Shown in pieces: positions 1-9,257 of a stretch of 64,000 nt of DNA. The notes beneath the pieces are model-generated. The model did no database searches, was not told the DNA's origin, and saw only the letters and a program-made list of their open reading frames with translations. The number at the start of each line of letters is the position of its first letter. Positions within the stretch are counted from its first letter, which is position 1. Position numbers and translations under genes: made by a program. The stretch comes from Phragmites australis. Taxonomy: Eukaryota; Streptophyta; Magnoliopsida; Poales; Poaceae. The stretch is taken from the NCBI RefSeq assembly GCF_958298935.1, contig NC_084928.1, positions 21,979,501 through 22,043,500 of the forward strand, given 5' to 3'.

Positions 1-447
1 AATTCCATCAAAGCTAGTAAACATCACATCCAAAGACTCTTCAGGGCCTTGCAGAAATATTTGGTATTCTTGGTTGTATGTGCTTTGGTATCTGGCTTTA
101 ATCTGATTAGTACCTTCATGAAAGACACTCAGAGTATTCCAGATTTCTAGGCAGTATGGAGGTGCTAGACTTTGTCAAACTCATTCCGACTTAGGCTAGT
201 GAACAAAATATTTCTGACCTTGTTATTGGCCTTATATTTTTCAATTTCAACCTGAGACGTGCGAGCAATAGAGATCTTATAGTTGGAATCAACTACTTTC
301 TATATTGCACTTCCTTAGCTCAGAAGATAAGCCTTCATACGCACCTTCCAGTATGAAAAATTACGGCCATCAAACAGCGGAATCTTCTCACTTCTCTCCA
401 TGTCGCCTACGGATCACAAAGTTGGTTAAGGTCAACAAGTGATCAAA
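1..447 (-). pseudogene. Ty1-copia gag N-terminal fragment
   Basis: Read on the minus strand this is the start of a copia-type gag polypeptide (UBN2-like gag). Stretches such as EGTNQIKARYQ and YNQEYQIF are visible, broken by in-frame stops. The same sequence, with substitutions, occurs at about 60000-60510, where it continues into a fuller gag-pol. It lies immediately downstream of a primer-binding site and LTR of the same orientation, so it is the 5' end of an internal region cut off by the window edge. It cannot make a working product because of the stop codons. Confidence 0.75.
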
Positions 448-464
448 CCGACTTTTATACCAGT
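448..464 (-). other. Copia primer-binding site
   Basis: On the minus strand the LTR ends in CCTACA and is followed by ACTGGTATAAAAGTCGG. This resembles the initiator-tRNA-Met primer site (TGGTATCAGAGC) used by copia elements. The corresponding site of the second copy is at 60511-60527. It fixes the LTR/internal boundary at 464/465. Confidence 0.65.
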
Positions 465-2210
465 TGTAGGATCAAGAGTGGTGACTAGAGGGAGGTGAAT
501 AGGTGCCTCAACAAATTTCTTGTGAAATTGATAGCCTTCTCCTATTTGATCACCTAATGCACATCTATAAGAGAATCATAATAGAATGCAACACAAATAC
601 GCAGTAGAAAAACTACACCTACCCAGAAAGTTTGGAGACTCTAGGGAAACATCAAAAAACAAACTTGAAGATTCAACAAAAAGTGTATCTCATGGTTAGA
701 ATTGAACACTAGGTTCCATAGCAAACCAATCCATGAATCATCCCCACACAAAAGTTGAATCTCAAAAAAAGATCACTCAAGGATCAAGAGAAGAACACTG
801 GGTCAAGAAGATCTCTAAGATGATGGTCTAAAGGCAAGAGAATTCAAGACCCTATCACATATGCATAGGTATATGAATTTTGTACCTTTAGCATCCAGAA
901 GAACAACCTCCCAAGGTGTTAACATTTCAGCTCAAAAAGAAAAACAAAAATCAACACCGAAGAGGAAAAACTTACATACAAGGCAAGGGAACCAAGAGAG
1001 GAAAAACTAGGAGGGGAATTTAAGCATACATAACAAAATAAACTTTATTACTCAAAGAGGTCAGCCCTATTTTAGATGGATTATGAAGATTTTTCTCTCA
1101 AAACTCTCACCTATTACATAGGCTAAGTACTCATCCTCCTCTCCTCTAAAACCCTAGTATAATACTCTCATATGGGTGGCACAAGGGGCTCAAATGGCTG
1201 GTTCATCCTCTCACATAGCCCTACCCCTCTATTTATAAGCCTAAGTTTTCTAGATTTTTTTCAAAAATACCCCTCTTTTATAGTACATACCTACCTAGCA
1301 TCAAGGACATTTTAGTCCATTTTCTTCTCCATTCAACAGATGGCCTCGACGCCTTCACGACTTGCTTTGCCTCGACGTAAGCTTTGCGATGATGCCACGT
1401 ACTCTTCCTGTCCTCCCACGGTTTTGAGGCCAAACCGCGAATCCCTAGCGTACTTCTCAAAGTGTGACTAGCTGCCATTTGCTTCCATTCTATTCCAAAA
1501 AAATTTTCTCTCTGCAGGAAAAAGTCCGATGAAAGCTTCCAGTGATCTCATGTCCATCACCAGATAATCCAACATATTTCAATCCACCGAATCACCCTTT
1601 TGCAACCTCTCTGCAAGAAAAGGTTCGGTGCATTCTTCGATGTTCACAAACTCAGCACCAGACTATCCAACGTACATAATCAAACTTGCTCTCTGTAGAA
1701 AATACTCTGACGCTCTCTAAGTCCATCACCGGACCATCCGGTGTTTGTTTCTATTTCTGCTTTAGCACAAGAAATACTTCGGTGCTCACTTCACCGTAAC
1801 ACTGGACTATCCGGTGTGGTTAAAAACCCACACACCGGATATTCCGGTGAGACATAATTTCCTAAACTCTAAAACAATCTGTTCCAATTAAAACTTTGGT
1901 TAGTTATAAACTAGATCACGTACAAATAAGCTCATACCAATCAAAATCATTTCAAATTCAACATTGTCAATAACTCATTACATGCAAACTAAGACATAGG
2001 CCTATCTGATGTCGTCAAAAACCCATACACCGGATGTTTCGGTGAGATATAATTTCCTAAACTCTGAAACAATCTACTCCCATTAAAATTTTGGTTAGTC
2101 ATAAATTAGATCACGCATAAACAAGCTCACACCAATCAAATCATTTCAAATCCAACGTTATCAATAACTCGTCACATAAAAATCAAGATATATTTCAACT
2201 TTATTTCTCA
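465..2210 (-). repeat. Copia LTR (Sirevirus-like), reverse
   Basis: This is a 1.75-kb LTR reading TGAGAAATAAAG at 2210 to CCTACA at 465 on the minus strand. It contains palindromes of the form CACCGGACnnnGTCCGGTG; the best is at 1727-1743, with weaker ones near 1797, 1832 and 2025. The first 700 bases match 60528-61250 closely. Such palindromes are known from non-coding parts of Sirevirus copia elements. The partner LTR lies outside the window. Confidence 0.75.
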
Positions 2211-2240
2211 ATAGTTTACCTACCAAGTGCATTCATGCCT

Positions 2241-2374
2241 CCGATTGTGTAAAACATAAATAAACCGATATTCAGCTAGCAATAAAAGGGAGTGTATTTC
2301 TACCTTTCCGATTGTGTAAAACATAAATAAACCGATATTCAGCTAGCAATAAAAGGGAGTGTATTTCTACCTTT
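2241..2374. repeat. Perfect 67-bp tandem duplication
   Basis: Two copies, 2241-2307 and 2308-2374, are identical base for base. The right-hand copy overlaps the exon-3 end and possible splice donor (2370/2371) of the NOI-like gene, so it duplicates the exon/intron junction region. Perfect identity implies a recent event or an assembly artefact. Confidence 0.95.
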
Positions 2375-2995
2375 CGGGGTTTTGGGTATAGCAGCGGTTG
2401 GGGCACCTTGTACAGGTCCTCATCCACAGCCATACGCTTCATTGCGTAGGCTCCTCCAACTTCAACTTGCACGCCGCCGTCCTGCAGCTCGCCGCCACTG
2501 CAGTGCTTCTCCACTTCCCTCCTTATCACCTGACACAATACTACACAAAGTTAGTGAACTCCAAAGAAAAGATTAATAGATTAACTATATGAATCAACAA
2601 AGTTACGTGATGCATGCAAAACCACCGGAGATGCTCTCCTAGCTACCTTTATCTGGGCCGGCTTGCGTTTAAAAGAGGAGCTCTTGACCAAGACAAGCTG
2701 TTCGCCGCCGGGAACGCCCTTCTCGCCGTCGCCGTGGCGGTTCCAGCGCTTCATCAGCCTTGCCTGCATGGCCGAGTCGAAGTACTGCGTGATGGACAGA
2801 TCGTTGCAGTAGTTCCACACCCCAAACGCCGGGATCTGGCACCCCATCATCTTCTGCAGTTATAAAACATACCCACAGTCACACAGACAAATGGTGAAAT
2901 ACTAATAATTCGGTGTCTAGTACGTAGAGAACTGAAGAAACACGCTACCAGTGTGTGCTTTACTCATTCTTTTTGGGACTCACCTCCATCTCCAT
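2371..2995 (-). CDS. NOI/RIN4-like small protein gene, 3 exons
   Basis: Three exons join in phase 0 with GT-AG introns: 2984-2995 (MEME), 2647-2853 and 2371-2529. The N-terminal region carries IPAFGVWNYCND, matching the PxFGxW core of the NOI/AvrRpt-cleavage domain of RIN4-type proteins, followed by ITQYFDSAMQARLMKR. The C-terminal part is basic and ends with DEDLYKVPQPLLYPKPRK. Proteins of this type are small, often membrane-tethered regulators, some linked to immune signalling; the role here is unknown. Exon 3 either ends at a donor at 2370, in which case the last exon is missing, or reads on to a stop at 2272 through the 67-bp duplication. The copia LTR starts only 160 bp further on, so the gene's 3' end is probably lost or altered. 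A TATA box lies 136 bp upstream of the ATG. The exon model is well supported; the family call is moderate. Confidence 0.7.
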
Positions 2996-3130
2996 GTCGT
3001 CGGATCTGTTTTTTTTTCTTTTTCTGCAGAGCTGTAGATCGAGGAATGGATGAGCTAAGCTGGTCAGGTCATATAACGACCGAGCTAGCAGTAGCAGGTG
3101 CAGCAGAAAGGCAGTGATGCAGCGTGCAGA

Positions 3131-3136
3131 TTTATA
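3131..3136 (-). promoter_or_regulatory. TATA box of the NOI-like gene
   Basis: On the minus strand the sequence reads CCATATAAATCTGC. TATAAA occupies 3136-3131, about 136 bp before the ATG at 2995, leaving room for a transcript start near 3100 and a leader of about 105 nt. This is inferred from position and motif only. Confidence 0.5.
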
Positions 3137-3454
3137 TGGACGAGCATTTTGTCGTGGCGGTGCGAGGGGAGGAGGGCATGCAGGGGGAGCGTCTGCCATT
3201 AATTGCAACGTAAACGGCAGGGAGCAAAAGGCTGGACGACAGAAGGAAATTAAGCAACGACAAATATATAGTGATATAACTGCATGCAGATCTGCTGAAC
3301 GATATGGATACGTATCCTACTGCACAGAAGTAATGCAAAGTGTAATGAAGGGGGTGATGGGGCAAGCTCAAATCGACTTGTCTCAATCCAATTGACTCAT
3401 CTCAATCCAAACAACAGGCTAATAATCAATTTTACATCAAAAAAAAAATCGCTT

Positions 3455-4441
3455 AACATCACACAAAACATCGATTTATCAGTGTCGGTTTCATTATCAA
3501 TCTAGCACAAATCACAGCAAACAGAGAAGGGTCGTCCGCACAGGGCCGCTGCACGCGAACGCCAGCACGCCAGCTAGGTCCCCTTGCTACAAAGTCGCGG
3601 CAGGAGGAGGCACGGAAGGAGACCCCGTCGCGGCTTGGGACCACGAGGCCCAGCGCGGCCAGGCGTGTGGCTGGATGAGCGGCGCGGCGAGACCAACCCC
3701 GCAGTGTCTCGGTTGACACCGAGCTCCATGCCATGGCCAGGTGCGTCGCTCGACAGAGCCGCCGCCACCAAGCTCTGCAGAGCCATGGCCAAGTGCAAAG
3801 GAGCCAGCCGCCCTGTAGCGTTGTGCCCAAAGCCTCCATCCACGCCTTGAGAAACATCGAGACGATGGACTGCGTGGACGACGACCGGCTACTCCAGTGA
3901 CCTCGTGGTTCGTCCGATGAACCGAGCGAACCAAACTCAAGAAACTCCATGCTAGACGCAAAGAAAACTAGATCTATACTACTGCTATAGAAAAGGCAGG
4001 TCCTTCCACCTGCATATCGCTGGCGGTGAGCCGGAGATGGATAGGAGGGGTCGTATCCAGCTAGAGTAGAGAGAGAGGCTACTAAGAGGCGTGTCTACTA
4101 GAGTAGAGATAGAGGCTATTTTTTGTGGTGGAGGACGCATGAGGAAGAGATAAGGTCAGAGCCGAACAGACATGATGGGCGAGCCGAAACGCGATTCAAG
4201 TAAAAATTCAGGTTCGGTACCTTAAGTGTTGATTGCAATTGGAACCTGCACTGATAACTGACTATCAGTGCTGGTTTATAACATGAATCGGCACTGATAG
4301 TCGGTATCAGTGCCGGTTCTTAACTCCTCAGTCATTTTTTGGGCGCAGGAGATTAAGAACCGGTACTGCTACATTTTCAGTGGCGGTTTTTGTACAACCG
4401 ACACTGATAAGATGCTACTTATGACATGTTATGTAGTAGTG
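3455..4441. mobile_element. Non-autonomous CACTA-like element, decayed left end
   Basis: The right end (TATGTAGTAGTG at 4430-4441) is the reverse complement of CACTACTACATA, a CACTA-type terminus. Inside it lie alternating TATCAGTGCCGGTT-type motifs (4250-4420). One such motif also marks the left side at 3476-3488, but no clear CACTA terminus is visible there. The core (3500-3950) is GC-rich with open frames on both strands but no recognisable protein. It is related to the elements at 14560, 37962 and 40583 by the shared subterminal motif. Confidence 0.55.
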
Positions 4442-5479
4442 GGTACATTTTAATGTCTCCACCTGATTCCAAATATAAGTCCATTAGGACATTGAAATAG
4501 TCTTTAATACGACACTTTGACTAGCGGTACATATGAAAATACTATTTTAATTAAAAGAGTTATATATTATGAAAATATTTTTCCTAATGAATCTAGAAAT
4601 ATCAATCTTATGTTGTCTAACTATGTGGTTTTTTATATATTGATGGTTAATCAGAGGTAGTACTTTTTAAGTCCATTTCTTGCGCATTTCAATATGTAAT
4701 TGATATTCACCATTTTAATAACTTTTTTACAATGAAATCACCAATCTCACATTGGCTTTAGCTATTTTATAGATCGGCAAAAAATCGATAGTGAATGGGT
4801 CGAGTCTGAAGGATGGAGCTTTTCGTTCTAGTAAGTTCATGAAATATTACTATTGATTGTTTTTTTGCTTCAACAAGGTTCTCGAGTCCATTGATGGAAG
4901 CATGGACAAACACAAGTCTTCTTGCGGTGCCTGGTGAGCATCCATCATCCATGCATGCAACCCGGTCCATACCTAATAAATACGAGGCCGTGAACCGCGA
5001 TGCAGAAACTGGCAGTGGCGCCGCACCCGCCGCTCCCTTCTAGAAAGGCTCCAACACTCTTTTCATGGCCCACGACAGTTAAAACGAGCCAGGGGAGATG
5101 TGTGAATAGTCAGTGTAGCACTCATGCTATGATAGAAATTATAGAACCTGAATATGTACCGGAAGGAAATATATGACGCCAAATCATGTCGTGCATGATC
5201 TTTGTCATATTTTTAAAAAATAATGATCTATGTCGTATACACTCGATCCATCCTTTCTCCTATTATTGTTGTTTTAATCACGTCAAGCGTACTGCAGTCC
5301 AACAAGGACCGATTGCTTTGAACAAAATGCGCCAAAGATAGGCAGCTGCAAAGATGATTATATCGGGGTAAAGTTTATGAGAAAAAAAACAAATAGCACT
5401 AGAGTTCATGATTATTTAAAATTGCCAAGCCTTTCTAGCACAGAGTCACATTTCGGTTTTTCTAGGCCCTTCATGTTTA
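4442..5479. other. Intergenic, no recognisable gene
   Basis: The stretch is AT-rich to about 4760, then mixed. A short open stretch near 4860-5050 resembles no protein I know. No repeat termini are clear. Confidence 0.4.
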
Positions 5480-5805
5480 GCATAGGAACTTGATTTAAGA
5501 TTGAAAAGAGAAACACGAGATTTGGAGTGCCAGAACTTGTCTCGTAGCATGTTATGACGCCAAAATGGTGATTCTTTAGCTTCATTGGAGCTACCAATGA
5601 GCATTAGAATAAGAGCTTCATTGTAGGACTGGAAAGAGAAACGGAAGCAGATTTGGTATGTCAGATCTTGTCTCGTATGTCATGGCGTCAAACTGGTAAT
5701 CAGCAGAAGACCTTGATTGTGGGATTGGAAACAGAAATGGATGATTTGGCATGTCATGATCAGGTCTTGTGTCACGGATGTTATGGCGCCAAACTGATAA
5801 TTTTG
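5480..5805. repeat. Three degenerate direct repeats of about 110 bp
   Basis: Units near 5490-5575, 5620-5700 and 5722-5805 share an order of motifs: GGAAAgAGAAA, GATTTGG, CTTGTCTCGTA, and TATGrCGcCAAAcTGGTAAT. They have diverged by substitutions and small indels. Function is unknown; it looks like a decayed tandem repeat. Confidence 0.6.
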
Positions 5806-6381
5806 AAAATTTGAGACCTCAATATTATCTTGCATTCAGGAAGTACACGGTGTATTTCATCTAAAATTTTATAGTGCGTACTAAGCAAAAAAAAAAAAAC
5901 TACATATTATTTTTTTAAAAAAATAGGCCGGTCTGGCATTCGCCATTATAATCTATTTCAAGCTTCACCAGCAATATATCAGGGAATTTATTATTTAGTT
6001 TCATGTATTATTTATTTTTATATAGAACACACTTGCCAAAATAAAAGGTAGCTCAAATATTTTTATGTGTTTGTTGTACTTCTGTAGCCAATGTTTCTTT
6101 ACAACATCAACAACTTAATAGATTTTCATAGGTGTTTGATCATTGGTGTTCCCCCTGCTTCCACTTACAGTGAATATGGGGGGCTTCTCGGAGAGTCCAG
6201 CATGTTCAAATACAACTTATCCGTAGAATCTTCACTAGACTAAATTTGAGATATATGAACTAATTAGAGACATTCACAGGGTCGTGTGTGTGGTGTGTTA
6301 GAGCAATTTTTTTTATAGTATCGTGTGAATGCCCTGTGGGTGATTATGAATAGTAATTAAACTTAGATGTAGTCAAATAAA
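5806..6381. other. AT-rich flank of the CACTA element
   Basis: No gene or clear repeat is seen. The last three bases (6379-6381, AAA) are the left copy of the target-site duplication of the CACTA element that follows. Confidence 0.5.
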
Positions 6382-6395
6382 CACTACCGGAGACA

Positions 6396-6790
6396 GCTTC
6401 TTTGCCGAGTGCCTCAGGCACTCGGCAAAGGACGATATACACTCGGCAAAGGCTTTGCCGAGTGCTACACTCGGCAAAGGCTTTGCCGAGTGCTACACTC
6501 GGCAAAGGGCGCTCGGTAAAAAGTTTGTCGGCAAAGACCTATTTGCCGAGTGCACTTTATCGGGCACTCGGCAAAGGCTTTGCCGAGTGCTAATCTGACA
6601 CTCGGCAAAGGCCTCAGCTTTGCCGAGCGCCAGTGAACCAAACACTCGGCAAAGGTGGCGTCTGTGCCGAGTGCCACCGGGAGGACACTCGGCAAACAGG
6701 CCATCTTTGCCGAGTGCCTGGACCGTGGCTCTCGGCAAAGCATGTTGTCACTTTGCCGAGTGTCATGGCCATTGCACTCGGCAAAGTGAC
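6396..6790. repeat. Left subterminal repeats of the CACTA element
   Basis: About 19 copies of GCCGAGTG or its complement occur in both orientations, often back to back as CACTCGGCAAAGGCTTTGCC. In En/Spm-type elements arrays like this are the binding sites of TnpA. The tandem unit around 6440-6495 is repeated nearly exactly. Confidence 0.9.
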
Positions 6791-6845
6791 TGAAAACAGC
6801 CTTTTTATTTGTTTTTGACATCCCATCCAAACAAACAGATATATA

Positions 6846-6960
6846 TATAACAAACATCACCAACATCACATATATATCATCAACAGCACATATATATCAC
6901 CAACACCACATATATATCACAAACATCACATGTCTCACAATATATCACAAATAAGTTCAC
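6846..6960. repeat. Short AT-rich minisatellite
   Basis: About five imperfect units of roughly 20-24 bp have the form CACATATATATCACCAACAC. They lie between the left subterminal repeats and the stop codon of the TnpA-like gene, so probably in its 3' untranslated region. Confidence 0.7.
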
Positions 6961-7044
6961 GAGTAATCCAAGTGCTCCATCATCTACAACCATAATTGCA
7001 AATAGAAGTACCATTAACAACCACAAGTATCATCACCAAGATGG

Positions 7045-9136
7045 TCAATGAAACTGATTTGGTGAAGGATTCGCTGAAGCATGAGGATCGTTCGATGCCG
7101 CCGATTGATTCTGCACAAAGGAGAAGAGATTGCATGTGTGAGACAAGATAAATATATACCATACATGAATAAAACTTTCATACTCCACTAGGTTTGACCA
7201 TAAGCATGAACATACAAACTAAAACATTTATACTCACAGGAGTAGAATAGTGAGGAGGTAGAGGTGGAGCGAATAGCGAAGGTGGCGGAGCTACACCCGT
7301 AGCGGCGCCAATACTTTGCATGTACTGAAGAATCTCCACCATCCTCCGCTGCTCGGCCTCCCGCTCGGCCTCCACCCTCTCCATCGTCGCCTGCATTTGC
7401 TCCCGTATCCTCCTCTCTTGTTCCAGCTGGGCCTACAATATATTCACCCTAATGTTACAATAATGCAAAGGAAAGGTATGAAAAAAACCAATGAACGAGG
7501 AATAAACCAGGAATAACCTCGAGTGCCTCCACCCGGTGGTGTGAAGTGTCCTTCCGAGGTCGTATGGCCGGGCTCGTGCTCGTGTTGCTTGCTCGAATCT
7601 GGGAGAGACTGGGAGTAGCGGCCGAGTCGATTGCGCCGTGGCCAATCCAGTATCGCCCATGCTTCTTGCCTCCTCCCACCCTCATGACGACTTCTCCATC
7701 AAGGTCCTCGGTGCTCGGATCGTACTCTGGCCCATGGACCTCCCTTGCCATCGATGTGTACTCACTAAGGCGGTTGTGGACGGTCGCATTGCTGTACGCC
7801 TCGGGCCCGTCCTCCGGGTTGTAGTCGACGTCGGACGTCGCCTTGCCCTTGTGGGCCATAGCAAATGCCTTGAAGATGGAGCAAGGCTGGCCACCATGTG
7901 ACGCCGACTGCGAGAAAAACAGCAAGATGATTAGAAATCATGCAGAATTGAGCGTTAGAATAAATAAATGAATTCGCGTACCCATGTTTGTGCGTATCCG
8001 CTGAGGTTGCGGCTGCCTTGATGGTGTGCTACACCTGGCATCATCAAACGCCGCTCCCGGCACAAGTTGTGCGTCTCCTCCCACTCGCATGAGCACCACT
8101 TGTCCACCATCTGTTCCCAGCACTGGGGATGCGCGGCGCACCAATAAGGAATCATCTACAGGCCATCAAGTACATGACATATCAGAAGATGAAATTAAGC
8201 CTACTTAATCTCAAAAGGAATCAGTATTAATGTTCTGTATTTACCTGCAGGTACTGGTCCCGGGTCAGCGTCATGGTTCTTGCGTCCCTTTTGGTGACCT
8301 TCGTGCCAACGACGGTCCCGTGGTAAGTTACGACGGCCTGGATGCGCGCCTCGTAATGCATGTCCACGATGAGTTTTTTGCAGCATTTGGTAGCCACCGC
8401 ATCCGCCCTGGCCTCATGTCCTTCCTGGCATCTAAAGAAATCCTGCATACAAACACGATGTATCCATTCATTATTTGAAGAATGTCCAATAAATACGATG
8501 TATTGAGCAATGTAGTGCGAGGAAGACTTACCCACAGCTCTTGCTTCACCCGCTCCGCCTTGTTGTTGAATACCCTACGGGCCCGATCTGCAGCATCGGG
8601 GGCGGCGGCGTAGTGGTCAAACGAGTAGGCCGGCCCCGTCACTCCGGCGTACTCAACCAGGCCAGGGAAGTGCTCCTTGCACAAAAGACCGAGGATGCCA
8701 TTGACTTGGCGTGTGTGAGCACCTCCACTCGCCACAATCGTCCAGTTCCTGCCCAAGTGATTAACAATCGTCCAATTTCTATTTTGATATTCAACATATC
8801 ATATAAAGTAGTGATAACATCTAAAGTTACTTACTTTTCCCCCTCGGGTCGAATCAGCGGGCGTCTCTCACGAGGTATCGGTCGCTGAGGGAGGCTCGCG
8901 GGACCTCGCAAGTAGACGCTCGACGAACTAGAGGAAGCGGAACCCCCTGCTGTCGCCTCCTCCTGCGCGTCCTCCTGCGCCTCCTCGTCGTCCTCCTGCG
9001 CCTCCTCGGCGTCCTCCTGGGGCACCTGCTCCTCCTCCTCCTCCTCACGCGACGGGGCGGCAGGCGACGACTCCCTCCTGCGGCTGCTCCTCCTCCGGTA
9101 CAAGGACGTTAGCTTCCTCATCCCACCGCCCACCAT
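7045..9136 (-). CDS. CACTA TnpA-like protein (Ptta/En/Spm family), 7 exons, intact
   Basis: Exons 8835-9136, 8532-8748, 8245-8442, 7982-8155, 7518-7907, 7238-7432 and 7045-7110 all have GT-AG borders. They total 1542 nt with no internal stop (513 aa). The N-terminus is basic and then very acidic (runs of E/Q/D). The middle matches the plant transposase Ptta/En/Spm family (Transposase_24): NWTIVASGGAHTRQVNG, LWDFFRCQEGHEA across a splice, IPYWCAAHPQCWEQMVDKW, HHQGSRNLS, ASHGGQPCS and MRVGGGKKHGRYW. A glutamate-rich coiled coil (exons 5-6) and a Pro/Ser/Asn-rich tail follow. In En/Spm, TnpA binds the subterminal repeats, works with the catalytic TnpD and affects element expression. Because the neighbouring transposase gene is broken, this gene could act only with a helper or as a regulator. 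Exon borders are inferred by eye but are mutually consistent. Confidence 0.85.
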
Positions 9137-9257
9137 CTTTGTTCAATCACCTGCAATTAAAAAGAGTAAACCAATAAGCACAGATAAACAAGAAGTACTT
9201 AGAAAGAGATGCAAAATAAACAAAACGTAATTACAAAATAACATAGTATTACATGTA

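Noticed and set aside
3459..3961. 163- and 124-codon frames inside the left CACTA-like element
   Set aside because: Several frames on both strands are open over the same GC-rich segment; no domain or splice evidence.
6396..6790. Regular short repeats separated by variable sequence, superficially CRISPR-like
   Set aside because: The motif is in both orientations, spacers are irregular, and it lies within CACTA termini of a plant genome; these are TnpA-type subterminal sites.
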